Below are positions 1 through 11,160 of a stretch of 64,000 nt of DNA, one piece after another. Location: positions 41,089,335 to 41,153,334 of the forward strand of contig CM036191.1 of NCBI GenBank assembly GCA_020631735.1, given 5' to 3'. The notes below the pieces were generated by a model. It saw only the letters and a list, made by a program, of their open reading frames with translations, had not been told where the DNA came from and searched no databases. The stretch comes from Saccharum officinarum. Taxonomy: Eukaryota > Streptophyta > Magnoliopsida > Poales > Poaceae. Both the position numbers and the translations under genes were made by a program. Each line of letters starts with the position of its first letter. Within the stretch, counting starts at the first letter, position 1.

Positions 1-118
1 GTGAATTTTGAATTTAATAAGGCGAAGTCAAAAAAAACACCGTCCCGAACTTTGGAGTTGGCCGTTTATGACCGTTAGCTATGAACAGTGTTTTTAACGG
101 TTACTTTCCGAAGCCGCC

Positions 119-126
119 TATATATA
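119..126 (+). promoter_or_regulatory. TATA box of the antisense gene
   Basis: A TATATATA stretch in a GC-flanked context (gccgCCTATATATACTGCG) lies about 250 bp upstream of the ATG at 369, in the same orientation as the intron-bearing gene that follows. A very similar arrangement recurs at about 14190-14275, which supports a conserved promoter. Transcription has not been shown. Confidence 0.55.
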
Positions 127-254
127 CTGCGCTATGTTCCTTTCTTCAGGGTACGCGATCGAAGACGGGTGGTGCTATTTGCTATTTTAAGTTTTGCGAA
201 GTCAATTTTTCGGCGAAGTCACTTTATTCTGTCGTTCCTTCTTTTGTTGCGAAG

Positions 255-368
255 GTAAAATTTTTTAGGATAATGTTTTTTTTAATTTTGTGTTTTGTAC
301 CTTCATATGCTTATTTTTGTTTATGTTTTGTTTTGTATATATTTATATTTTTATATATATATTTGTAG
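255..368 (+). other. Predicted 5'UTR intron ending directly before the ATG
   Basis: The donor GCGAAG|GTAAAA at 254/255 and a T-rich, TA-rich stretch ending in TTTGTAG at 368 delimit a 114-bp intron. The start codon ATG follows immediately at 369. The donor motif TTGTTGCGAAG|GT is repeated at about 14263-14274 in a second, fragmentary copy of this leader. The splice sites are predicted from consensus only. Confidence 0.5.
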
Positions 369-2287
369 ATGTCAGACAAAGAGAAGAATTTTTCTGAAAA
401 TTCACCAGCTGAATCTGAGCACTCTGCTTCTAGTGAAGATTTGTCTAATGTTTTTGCATTAGAGTCGGAGCTTGTTGGTGATGACACAAAGTCTCTGAAT
501 TTTGGCAAATCTTTGTTTGACGAGTCTGAATTGCAATGGATGATAAAAAATAGAATGCTTGAAAAGCTGATGTTAGATTGCCTCCGCCGAATGAAACAAT
601 TCCTAGGCCAGAACCTAATGAATGTGTTATGTTTCGTGATTATTTTATTGCTGGCCTTCGCATGCCATGTCAAGATTTTGTTGAAGAAATTCTGAAGGCT
701 TATAATATTGAGATGCATCATCTGACTCCAAATGGCATAGCGAAGATCGCTCTTTTTATTTGGGCAGTGAAATCTCAAAGAGGAAATCTGGATATTGGAG
801 CTTTTTGTTCTATCCATGAGATGCATACACAATTTCGTAGTAAAATGGTTGATGGCAAAAATGTTGTCAAATATTTTGGATGTTGCAGCTTTAAGCCAGC
901 TCGTGGTGCTAAACAAATTGCACCTGCTTCAAAAAATAAGTGGGTTAAAAACTAGTATCGGTATTGGTTTTATCATAAAGTTTCTTTGGTCGAAGAGAAG
1001 AATCAAGCTAACAAAGTTGTTAGAAAGTACCCTTTGGCTGCAAGGATGCACAAGAACATTTTTGAGTGTAAACCTGAATTTCAAAGTTCAAGAAATTTCA
1101 AATCTTGCGAGAAGTTGTATAAGCTTGCTGCAAGTCTGCAAAGTGCTCGTGATCTTTGCGAAGAGTATATTGCTGCCCGTATTTGGCCTCTGAAAAAAGG
1201 TTGGAGCTTTGTTCGATTTCACGAAAAGGTGATCAGAGGAAAAACTTATATTTTTGCAGATAATGAAGTTTTTCGTCCAAAGAAGTATAGCGAAGATAAG
1301 GAGTTTGTTTCTGCTGTTGAAATTAAGGCTGTTGAAATTCTTGGAAAATTTTTGAAGAAAGAGAAAGATTTGATGGATAAAATCCTTGGTTCGAATTATA
1401 AGAGATTAAATAGAGTTTTTGAAATTGCTCAGATTGAATATGGGGAGAGGCCGCCTCCTGCCTATGCCAGAAGTGCGAAGCCTGGTATTGAAAATGTTAC
1501 TAGGAAAAAGAGGGGTGGGCCTCCGCTTACCAAGAAAATTTCAAAGAAGAAGAAAGCAAAGACTGCTGATTTGTCTGATTCTGAATTGTCAGAAATTTTT
1601 GTTGATGAAACTTTGAAGAAAATGGCTTGTGATGATGAGGTGAGAATGTTTAGCTTAGTTTTTGATTCTAGTGGGTTGACTCCGCCTATGTTGACTCCGC
1701 TTGATAACTATTTTTAGAATTTGAAGGCCAATATTTCCCATGGCGATGTTGCTGAAGCTATTTTGACTTCGTCTCAACAAAATGTTGGCGAAGATATTGC
1801 TTCAGATCAAATTAATCCTGTTTCTTCACCGGTTACTGTTGCTGCCAGTGTTGGTGGTTTGCAAGAAGAAGATGAGGTGTTGGCTTCGCAGGAGACTGCT
1901 AGGCCATCGTCTCAAAGGTTTTCTGTTGAAACTCCCCGGGATAATTCAGGAAATTTTGATGAAGTTGAAGCTGTAATTTTGCCGGGAGGTGCTAATTTGG
2001 GTTGCGAAGTTTTGGAGAATGTTTTGCCAGTAAATCAAGATTCTGCAGTTGGTGCTGAGAAAGTTTTTTCTGGTGCGAAGGCACAAAAAATTAAGGGTAC
2101 CACTATTGTTGCCCTTGATTTTGATGAATCTAATGATGAAGTTCATGATGAAGAAGCTGAACAAGATCGAGTTTCTCGTTTATCTGAATCTACTATCAAT
2201 GTGATTACTGGTGAGAGGGTGTCTTTTCAACTTGAAAAGGGTGTTGCCACAGGTGATTTTTCTTACTTCGCGTAAAAAAATTTATTG

Positions 2288-2322
<35 letters not shown>

Positions 2323-4206
2323 ATCTTTTGTTGTTTGTCTTCGCAGAGAAATTTTTCCTTGATTCTTCTTCCCAGAGAGAGACTACTGTTGATATTGGCA
2401 AGATGAAAGAAGTTGCCCAAGAACCTACAATTCCGGCTGAAGTTTTGAAAACAGTTCCTGATGGTGTAAATCTTGAAGCTTATAAACGTTGCATGGAATA
2501 CTGCCAAGCTCAAGGTGTGAATTTAGATACTTTCAAATTTGTTGGAATTGGTTTGGACAAACTTCGCATTATGCCGAAGAAACCAGAATTAAAGTTGTCA
2601 AAGTGCATTGATGATGCCTTCGCAATTCCTGATGCGGAGGCTGAACTTGTTGGCAAATCTTCGCTTGAGTTGGCAGATGCTAGTGTTTCCATGATTTATA
2701 AGGTTAGTTTATTTTGTCTGTTTATCTGTTTTTGCGTAAAATTTTTATTTTTATACTTATTGTTTGAATTTGCTATTTTGTTTTTGACTTCGTATGTAGA
2801 ATGCACTTCTGCAAAGGAGTTTGCGTAAGTCTATTAAAGATGAGGCAAAAAATGCTGCACTTCGTGAAAAAAGTTTGGTTGAAGAAATTAATTCTCTGAA
2901 ATGTCAACTTGCTGCTAAGGAAAAAGAAAGAGTTGAAACAGTTGAGGCTCTTCATAATATGGAATCTAGATGTATTTCAGTTGGGGCTGAACTTGAAATG
3001 AAGACTGAAGAGTTTGATAATTTGAAGAAAGATCTTGATAAAGTTGTGAGAGAGAAGAATTATATTGAGAAAAAATCTCTTGAAAAGGATCAGAATTTTC
3101 ATAACAAGTGCAATCGCTTGTGGGAACTTTGCAAGAATTGTTATGACAAATTTGGTGCGAAGCCAGAAGATCCTTGCTGGGAAGTTAGAGATTTTTATCC
3201 ATTCTTTACTTGGCTTTATCGCCAGTATGAAGATTTGCCTACTATTTTACAAACTTCTACTGATCTGAGTTGTATATATTGAAGTTGGACTATTTTTCAC
3301 TTGATGAAGGAGGCCAATGATCCCTTATATGAAAAATTATATGACAAAAGCTACAGATTTCTATCAGTGGAAACTCTTAACCAAGTTTGTATGAGTACTG
3401 GAATCAAGGTGGAAGGGAGCATGCCTTCATGAAGGCCAAACAAAAGATGGAGAAAGTATGTTATCTTATGTTTTATTTTGATTCGATGTTTTTTTCCTTC
3501 CGTTTTTCTTATCTATTGTTTTATTTTGTTTTGTAGCAGCTTGAGAAGAGACTTGCTTCTGATGTTGAGGCAGAGCGAAGACAAGAGAGACTTGACCAAG
3601 AGAGGGCGAGGGATGATGATGCTCGAGATCATGTACTTTAGTTTGTCGTAGTTTAGATTCTAGCTTCGAGGGGTGAGGTTTTGAAAGTTTTTAACATATT
3701 TTGTAAATGTTGAACTTTGGACAGGATGGAGTTATGGTTATGCCCTTGTTAATGTGTAAAGGTAATTTTGTTGCTGAGCCTACTTTATGGTTGGAGTTTG
3801 CTACTGAAGAAGAAAAACCTTCTTTTGATGTGTTTGTAAAACGTAAGCAAACATAAATTTTGCTGTTTTGTGTGTTGTTTTTGTGTGTATTTCTCTGATG
3901 GAATGTACTTGTTTCTAGAATTTGAGACTGATTTCTCGATTGCTGAAAATGAGAGATGTTTGCCTCGTGTTGTTGATTGCAGCAAATTTTCTCAGGTATT
4001 TGTTCTTTTATTGTGGTGCGGAGATGTTTTGGAAAGTAAATTTTGATGGCATTTTCCTTGTGTGTTTTCAGTCTTCGTACTCAAGTGCTTCGCCGAGTTA
4101 TATTTCCGAAGACTATCTTAGTTCGGAGGTGGATCATGTTTTAGATAAAGTTGTTGAAGATTTGATTGATGAAGGAGCAGCTATTGTTGCTTCAGAAATT
4201 ATTTGA
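369..4206 (+). pseudogene. Antisense multi-exon ORF (aORF) of a Tat-lineage Gypsy element
   Basis: This is a gene on the strand opposite to the gag-pol of the surrounding retrotransposon, lying downstream of pol, as reported for Grande/Retand-type Tat elements. The section at 578-1000 resembles the Pfam family 'putative gypsy type transposon' (Transposase_28, PF04195): a conserved block of hydrophobic residues followed by HHLTPNGIAKIALF. The C-terminal half (2800-3282) is a charged coiled coil. Consensus introns are visible at 2253-2346, 2703-2799, 3456-3536, 3843-3918 and 3996-4071; the first two keep the reading frame. The copy is broken by a frameshift between about 551 and 577, TAG codons at 953 and 1715, and a stop at 3280. 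The function of this family is unknown. It could instead be a captured host gene, but its location argues for an element-encoded gene. Confidence 0.65.
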
Positions 4207-4289
4207 TATGTATTTTGATAGAATAAAATGTTATGTATGTGTTTGTGTAAACATTTTATGTAATTTGATTTGTTAAGTGAAGTGGATGA

Positions 4290-4768
4290 TGTATCCCCTT
4301 TTTTTAAAAAAAACGAAGACGATGTATTAACTTCGCATTGTATGTAATCAGATTTTATCTTAAGTGAATTTGAAAATATTGTCCCCTTACTTTTTTAAGC
4401 AAAGATGATGACTTGATTTCGTATTTCGTATAATCAAATTTCACTTTAGGTGAATTTGAAAACACCGTCCCCTTACTTTTTAAGCGAAGACGATGAATTG
4501 ACTTCGTATTTCGTATAATCAAATTTCACTTTAGGTAAATTTGAAAACACCGTCCCCTTACTTTTTAAGCGAAGACGATGAATTGACTTTGTATTTCGTA
4601 TAATCAAATTTCACTTTAGGTGAATTTGAAAACACCGTCCCCTTACTTTTTAAGCGAAGACGATGAATTGACTTCGTATTTCATATAATCAAATTTCACT
4701 TTAGGTGAATTTGAAAACACCGTCCCCTTACTTTTTAAGCGAAGACGATGAATTGACTTCGTATTTCT
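4290..4768. repeat. Tandem array, 85-bp unit, about 5.5 copies
   Basis: The landmark AACACCGTCCCCTTAC recurs at 4461, 4546, 4631 and 4716, an exact 85-bp spacing, with two more diverged units to the left (about 4293 and 4379). Units contain aaatttcac and gtgaattt half-palindromes, and GAAG and CTTC arms around gacgatgaattga. The array follows the stop of the antisense gene and is part of the 3' region of the Tat element. Such arrays are typical of Tat elements. Confidence 0.9.
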
Positions 4769-4789
4769 AGCTAAGATAACATGCGGACT

Positions 4790-5366
4790 TTTTAAGTTAA
4801 ATTTTACTTTGATAAATTTGAAATTTTCATTCACCCTTTTTGGCAAAAGTAATATGCGGACTTCTCTTTTTTGAAGTCGAAATTCACCTTAGCGAATTTG
4901 AAATATTCGCTCTTTTTGGCGAAGATAATCATGCAGACTCTTTTTTTTGAAGTCGAAATTCACCTTAGTGAATTTGAAATATTCATTCGCTCTTTTTGGC
5001 AAAGATAACATGTAGACTTCCTTTTTGAAGTCGAAATTCACCTTAGTGAATTTGAAATATTCATTCGCTCTTTTTGGCGAAGATAATATGCAGACTTCTT
5101 TTTTGAAGTCGAAATTCACCTTAGTGAATTTGAAATATTCATTCGCTCTTTTTGGCAAAGATAATATGCAGACTTCTTTTTTGAAGTCGAAATTCACCTT
5201 AGTGAATTTGAAATATTCATTCGCTCTTTTTGGCGAAGATAATATGCAGACTTCTTTTTTGAAGTCGAAATTCACCTTAGTGAATTTGAAATATTCATTC
5301 GCTCTTTTTGGCGAAGATAATATGCAGACTTCTTTTTTGAAGACGAAATTCGCCTTTTGAAATATT
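4790..5366. repeat. Tandem array, 78-bp unit, about 6.5 copies, two hairpins per unit
   Basis: The landmark ATTCATTCGC recurs at 4981, 5059, 5137, 5215 and 5293, exactly 78 bp apart. Each typical unit holds two perfect inverted repeats: AAATTCAC-CTTA-GTGAATTT and GACTTC-TTTTTT-GAAGTC. Because 78 is a multiple of 3, long open frames run through the array on both strands as a 26-residue repeat; I treat these as a by-product. The unit shares its core with the adjacent 85-bp array, so both probably come from one ancestral unit. Confidence 0.9.
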
Positions 5367-5671
5367 CTGATAGGTTAGCATCATTGTTTGCTTGTTCGAA
5401 TAATGATGCTACCTACCTTTGGTTGTTTTGCCGATGCACGAGTATATTTGAAGTATACTCTTCAGCCTTTGTTTGGATTATTTTTTAGGGGAACTAGTTT
5501 TCTTATTTATACTTTGATGAGAATTTACAATAGAGACTGCCTCGTTAAAAAACCACTCACCCTGTGAAGGGTTTCCCCTGAGTGGAAAAAGAGTGCAGCT
5601 CGTTTACATTTGAATTGAAATTTTTTGGAAATGTAAAACTAATCTATTCTGTACAATAATGAAAATAAAAT
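5367..5671. other. Spacer between pol and tandem arrays
   Basis: Non-coding 3' region of the minus-strand Tat element. It contains an AT-rich stretch and the segment aaaccactcaccctgtgaagggtttcccctgagtgg (5550-5585), which is partly self-complementary (cactca/tgagtg). No gene or promoter is recognised. Confidence 0.5.
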
Positions 5672-8600
5672 CTAAGGGTAGTATCTTCGTAGATCTTGAA
5701 TGTTGAATGTGTGATCAATTTGCTTCCCATTCATGTCTGCTAGATGAAATGCTCCTGGCTTGTTAGTCCTTATGATGAGATATGGTCCTTCCCATTTTTG
5801 CTAGAACTTTCCGACTGTGTCTTCATTTCTTTTTCTTTTCAAGACGAAATCTCTTGGTATTAATTGTCTTGGTTTAACTTTCTTATTGTACCAACTTTTT
5901 GTTTCCTTCTGATATTTCTCAAGATTCTGGATCGCTTTCATTCTTTCTTCCTCTAGTAGATCTTTGCTTGTTATTTGTTGGTCTTCATCTGTTATTTCGA
6001 TATTTGTTCGTGGGCCTTGAAATTGTATCTCTTCAGGCGTCATCGCCTCTTCTCCATAAAGTAATTTGAAGGGGGTAAAGTTTGTTGATCTTGAAACTGT
6101 TGTGTTGTGTGCCCATACAACTTTAGGTAACTCATCCACCCATTTGCCTTTAGGCAGTCCCACTAGGCATTTTGATATTCCTGTGCATATGATTCCATTT
6201 GCTCGTTCAACTGCACCATTTGATTGCGGGTGTTTCACTGATGCAAAACATAGTTGAATTCCTAAGCTGTCACAATATTCTCTGAAATTTTGGCTGTCAA
6301 ATTGAGTTCCATTATCTACTGTTATGTGCCTTGGAACTCCGAAGCGACAAATGATGTTTTGCCAAAGAAATTTCTTCATTGTGAATGATGACACGTTTGC
6401 CACTGGTTTAGCTTTGATCCATTTAGTGAAATATTCCACTGCTACTACTGCATATTGAAGGTTTCCTTGTGCTGTAGGCAATTTTCCAATGATATCGATT
6501 CCCCATCTTTCCAATGGCCAAGTTGGTTCTATTGTTTGTAAATTTGTTGCTGGAGCCTTTGTCTTGCTTGCAGACATTTGGCAATTATGGCAAGATTTGA
6601 CAAATTCTTTACTGTCATTTTGGGCTGATGGCCAATAAAATCCCTGACGAAATGCTTTTCCTGACATTATTCTTGCTCCGGGATGTGTGCCGCAAATTCC
6701 TTCATGTATTTCTGATAATAATTTCTTCCCTTCTTCTGTTGATATACATTTGAGTAATGGTGCACATATTCCTCGTTTGTATAACTGATTGTTGATGATC
6801 TTGTAATTTCTTGTTCTTTGCTTCATTCTTATGTCATTGACTTCATTTTCAGGCTCATAGTGCCCGCGAAGGTAAGCCATGATTGGGGCTCTCCAATCTT
6901 CACTTTGTATTATATGGACCTCTCTGGGGGTAACTTGTACTTCTTTGATGGATGCTTGGTTCAAGATTTGATAGAAAACATCTTGAGGAAGGTTTACGTT
7001 TTGTGCTGCAGCTTTTGCTAATTCGTCAGCATCTGAATTGTCATTTCTTGAGATGTTTTTGACTGTAAAACCTTCAAAATGTTTTTCTTGATCTCTGAGA
7101 AATTGTAAGTATCTTGCTAATTCTGGGTCTCTTGCTTTGTAGTCTTTTTCAATGTGTCCTGCTACAATTTGTGAATTTGTTTTTATTACCAATCTTTGTA
7201 TTCCCATTGCTTTTGCTTTGCGAAGTCCTAATAAAACGGCTTCGTATTCTGCTATGTTGTTTGTACATTGAAATTCTAGTCTTGCGGCATATTTCATCTT
7301 TATTCCTAAAGGCGAGGTAATTATTGCAGCTGCTCCAGCCCCTGCGAAGCCCCATGCACCATCGCAATATATTGTCCATTCTAGTTGTGCTTTTTCTTTG
7401 CTTGAACATTGGGAAGGTGTCCAATCTGCTATGAAGTCTGCTAGAACTTGAGATTTTATTGATGTTCTTTTTTCAAACTCTATGAAGTGTTGTGATAATT
7501 CTGCTGCCAATTTTCCAAGTCTTCCTGTTGTTCGGCAGCTTTGTAATACTTCTTTTAGAGGGTAATTTGTGAGAACTCTGATTTTGTGGGCTTGAAAGTA
7601 GTGCTTCAACTTTCTTGATGCTGTTAAAACTGTATATGCGATTTTCTTGATCTCGGAGTAGTATGATTTTGATCTAGATAATGCTTCTGAAACGTAGTAG
7701 ACTGGTACTTGCTGTTTTGAATGTTTTGTTTCTTGTTCTTGGACTAATACTGCACTTACTGCTGTTTCTGTAGCTGAGACATATAATAGCAAATCTGCTC
7801 CTGGTGTTGGTGAAATCAATGTGTTTGGTTGTATTAGATATTTTTTGATTTCTTCAAATGCATGTTGCTGCGAGGATCCCCAGACGAAGTCCCTTTTGAA
7901 TCCTTTGAGTGCCTGAAATATTGGTAGGCTTCGTTCTGCTGATTTTGAGATGAATCTGTTTAGAGCTGCAAGTCTTCCAGTCAATTTTTGAACATCTTTT
8001 ATGTTTTCAGGAATTCTCATGCTCAAAATTGCTTGAACTTTGTCTGGGTTTGGATCTATCCCTTTTGCTGATACAATGCAGCCTAAGATTTTTTCTTTCT
8101 GAACTCCGAAGGTACATTTCTCGGGGTTTAATTTCAAATTGCCTTTTCTCAAATTTGTGAATGTTTCTTGGAGGTCTTGAATATGATCTTGTCTTTTCTT
8201 GCTCTTGACAACTATGTCATCGACATAAGCTAGCAAATTTTTGCCAATCTGACTTTTTAGCACTGTTGAAGTCATCCTGATGAATGTTGTGCCTGCATTG
8301 CGAAGCCCCTCTGCCATTCTTACAAAGCAGTATGTTCCAAATGGTGTGATGAAACTTGTAAATTCTTCATCTTCTTTTCTCATCCAAATTTGATGATATC
8401 CTGAGAAACAATCCAGGAAACTTAACATTTCACTTCTAGCTGCTTGATCAACTAGTGTGTCGATTCTTGGTAATGGAAAATTGTCTTTTGGGCATGTTTT
8501 GTTAAGATCTGTAAAATCGATACACATTCGCCATTTTCCGTTCTTTTTCTTGACCATGACAATATTTGCTAGCCAAGTTGTGAATTGGACCTCTCTTATC

Positions 8601-8792
8601 ACTTTAGCATCTAGCAATCTTTGACTTCGGCTTTTGCAGCTTGTATTCTGTCTTCAGCTAACTTTCTTAATTTCTGCTTTTTGGGTCTAAAATTTGGGTT
8701 GATGTCGAGTTTGTGCTCAATTATATCTCTGCTCACTCGTCCTAAATCATTGGACGTCCATGCAAAGACATCTTTGTTGATTCAAAGAAATT
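5672..8792 (-). pseudogene. Tat-lineage Gypsy pol: RT, RNase H, second RNase H, integrase
   Basis: The longest open frame in the window (8617 to 5801, 938 codons) encodes a Ty3/Gypsy polymerase. Counting from 8617, RT has the catalytic Asp in SFLDCFSGYHQI (residue 69) and YVDD at 131-134. The RT-linked RNase H follows, then a second, archaeal-type RNase H (WTIYCDGA, with NNIAEYEA), a feature of the Tat clade. The integrase has an HHCC zinc site (CHNCQ) and a DDE core (GIDIIGK, VDNGTQFD, SNGAVERANG). Breaks: a TAG at 5801-5803, after which 43 more codons of C-terminus read on to 5672; a frameshift near 8620; a TGA at 8782-8784; a frameshift near 8800. With so few lesions the copy is fairly young, but it cannot make a full polyprotein. 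Confidence 0.92.
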
Positions 8793-9422
8793 TTATGAGT
8801 CTATTTTCTTCTTCTTGAGAAAGTCCTGTCCTATGATTACTTGTTTGTCTGGGACTAATAAGTCTAGAGCCACTATTTTTGTTTCTTCGATAGCTTGGGC
8901 TTTTGCTTGTGGCTTCGCATTTTCTGTTTCTTCTTTTTCTTCTTCTTTGATTGTACGAACATTTTTCCGTCTGGGAGTGTATTTTTTTAATGTTTCTTGC
9001 TTCAGTTTGATCTCCATGAACTGTGATAACTCATTTATTGCAGGCATCTTCATACATAAGTAAGAGTAACTTATTACTGCTTCAAATGCATTCAGAGTTC
9101 CCCTTCCAAAAAGTGCATTATAGGGATAATGGATGTCCACCACATCAAATGCAATTTGCTCTGTTCTTGCATTGTTTACTGTTCCAAAAGATACAGGAAG
9201 AATTATTCTTCCTATTGAGTGAATTGGCTTCCCACCGAAGCCATAGAGTGGGTGTTCAGCTCTTTCTAAAAGTTTGCGATCAATTTTCATGGTATCAATT
9301 GTTGTTGTGAATATAATGTCTGCAGAACTTCCACCATCAACTAGAATTTTTGAGACAACCCAACCATCAATATTTGCTTCAACTACCATTGCATCCATGT
9401 GTAGATAGTCTTTTAGTTGCAA
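8793..9422 (-). pseudogene. Tat-lineage Gypsy aspartic protease region
   Basis: A 209-codon open stretch upstream of RT. The retropepsin-like motif LVDGGSSADIIF has the D-G-G active-site variant common in Tat elements in place of D-S/T-G. It is followed by a beta-rich domain and the FGRGTLNAFEAVISYSYLCMKMP region typical of this family. It overlaps the gag remnant at its N-terminus and ends at a TAA, after which the frame shifts into pol. In an intact element, gag, protease and pol would form one polyprotein. Confidence 0.8.
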
Positions 9423-10307
9423 GTCTTTTTCTGAGAATGTGATTGGTAGATGAGACCATCTTGTCTTTTTGTATGGGCTCTGTTGAGATAGAGTTTACTC
9501 TTCGGAAGTAATTCTTCTTTTGATTGTTGTTTTCATGATCAATACTGTTTCCTCCAATGATTGTCATGATTCTTCCTTTGCTTGCCATTGAAGTTGATGG
9601 GGAGTTGTCTTGTTTGTTGTTTCCTTGTGGATTGCTATTTGCCACAGAGGATTCGGGCTGAATTTGAAATTTGTTTGTTGATTTTGCCTCCATTGATTTG
9701 GGTCGTACATTGCTACTGGTCCATAGCTATACGATGATGGTGCTGGGATCTTTGCTTGGAGTGCCAAATTGGATTGGGTAATAAGAGTTTTGTTGGCCTT
9801 GAATCATATGGTTGACAGCTTTTGATTGACTTGAGATTTTGTTTTCTTCTGGTATTTCTTCGATGCTTTTCTTTACTTTTGGACACATTTTTGATGTGTG
9901 TCCAGCCCTTTGCCATGAACGATGCAATACATGTCTTCTGGTCTTAAGGGTGTTCTTTCTCTTCCTCATCCTCCTCTTCCTCTTGAATTAAAGCCACCTC
10001 TTTCGAATGTCCTTTGGTTGTATTGGACATTGTATTGATTTTGAGGTTAAAATTTGTTTCAGTAGTTGAATTGTTGTTTTCAACTTGATTGACTTGGTTG
10101 AAGTGTCTTCGCTCATAATTGTTTTGCTTTGGGGGTTGAAAATTGCTGCCTTTGTTTTGATTCCTGAAGATGTTTTCTTCCTTAATTTTTTTTCTGTAAT
10201 CTTCATCAGACTTGTAGTACTTCTGGATTTCTTCATAAAGCTGAGCTAGTGATGTTGGCTTTTCTCGAGTAAGGTGTGTTGCACAATGTCCTGCCTGAAG
10301 TCCTTGA
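9379..10307 (-). pseudogene. Tat-lineage gag, C-terminal part, truncated at 10307
   Basis: Several overlapping short frames hold the C-terminal part of gag: a basic Asn/Gln-rich linker, an acidic Glu-rich stretch, and a diverged zinc-knuckle-like segment (YCIVHGKGLDTHQKC, about 9880-9930). The N-terminal capsid part, the PBS and the 5' LTR are missing: the sequence switches at 10308 to the start of an unrelated LTR. Several stops and frameshifts interrupt it. Confidence 0.7.
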
Positions 10308-10466
10308 TGTAACACCCTGAAATTTTGAAGAAATGAAAAATAGGAAAAATATGATTTTTATATATTTTTGTGAGCATGCAACTTTAGAGTAATAATATTT
10401 TTTATTAACTTAAAATCAAATATAAGAGTAGAAACATGTTTGTGCACTCATGCTGTTGCATTTAAA
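10308..10466 (+). mobile_element. Start of a TGTAACACCC-type LTR, cut by a gap
   Basis: The sequence beginning TGTAACACCCTGAAATTTT is clearly related to the first 150 bp of the solo LTR at 22736, sharing the spaced motifs ACATGTTTGTGCACTCAT and GATTTTTAT. It interrupts the gag of the minus-strand Tat element. The rest of the LTR is lost in the N gap. The family is probably a long-LTR chromovirus (Tekay/Del type); that is inference. Confidence 0.6.
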
Positions 10467-10566
10467 NNNNNNNNNNNNNNNNNNNNNNNNNNNNNNNNNN
10501 NNNNNNNNNNNNNNNNNNNNNNNNNNNNNNNNNNNNNNNNNNNNNNNNNNNNNNNNNNNNNNNNNN
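10467..10566. other. Assembly gap of 100 N
   Basis: Exactly 100 N, so the true gap length is unknown. It separates a truncated LTR from CACTA-internal sequence, so the order and orientation across it should be treated as uncertain. Confidence 0.95.
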
Positions 10567-11160
10567 CATGACCAGATGATTTCAAATTAAAAAGTTTTCA
10601 ACTACAGAATTTCATAACTTCTCGAGATCTACAAAGTTTTATTTGGTTGTTTAATCATTTGTGCATCTGACATGTTAGTTTTAACATTGTTCACAAATCG
10701 TATATATCTATCTTGTAGTTTCATAAACTACAAAAGAGATATGTAAGATTTATAAACAAATTTACTTTCACTTTTTCAAATGAAGAAATGACCTAAACAA
10801 AAAATGTTCATCTTGATGAGTTCTACAATTTTGTAGTTGAAAACTTTTTCATTTAAATTAATTTACCATTTCAAAATTTGATTTGAAATTTGTCTTTGAC
10901 GAGTGCAAAAGAAAAACACTCGGCAAAGACCTTCTTTGCCGAGTGTCAAAAAAAACCCTCGGCAAAGAAGCTTCTTTGCCGAGTGTCAAAAAAACACTCG
11001 GTAGAGAAGTCCTTGCCATGTGTTTTCTTTTTACACTCGGTAAAGAGGCTTCTTTGCCGTGTTTTTTTTTTTGCCGAGTGTTTTTAGTTGGCACTCGGCA
11101 AAGGGCTTCTTTGCCGAGTGTCCGAAAAAACACTCGGCAAAGATCCGAATTCCGGTAGTG
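10567..11160. mobile_element. CACTA (CMC) transposon, right end only
   Basis: The block ends in ATCCGAATTCCGGTAGTG, the inverse of a CACTACCGGAATTCGGAT terminal repeat. From 10917 to 11160 it carries many copies of CACTCGGCAAAG/CTTTGCCGAGTG in both orientations, the subterminal transposase-binding motif of this grass family. The inner part (10575-10660) shares the 'tcaactacaaaatttcataacttctcgagatctac' module with the CACTA at 51193. The left end and any transposase are absent, being lost in the gap or deleted. Confidence 0.85.

Noticed and set aside
4889..5360. Long open frames on both strands encoding a 26-residue repeat
   Set aside because: They follow from a 78-bp tandem repeat without stops; there is no start context, domain or promoter.
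4290..5366. CRISPR-like regular repeats
   Set aside because: Units are head-to-tail tandem repeats without unique spacers, inside a plant retrotransposon.
10917..11160. Candidate small frames from 10858 to 11166
   Set aside because: They are translations of CACTA subterminal repeats.
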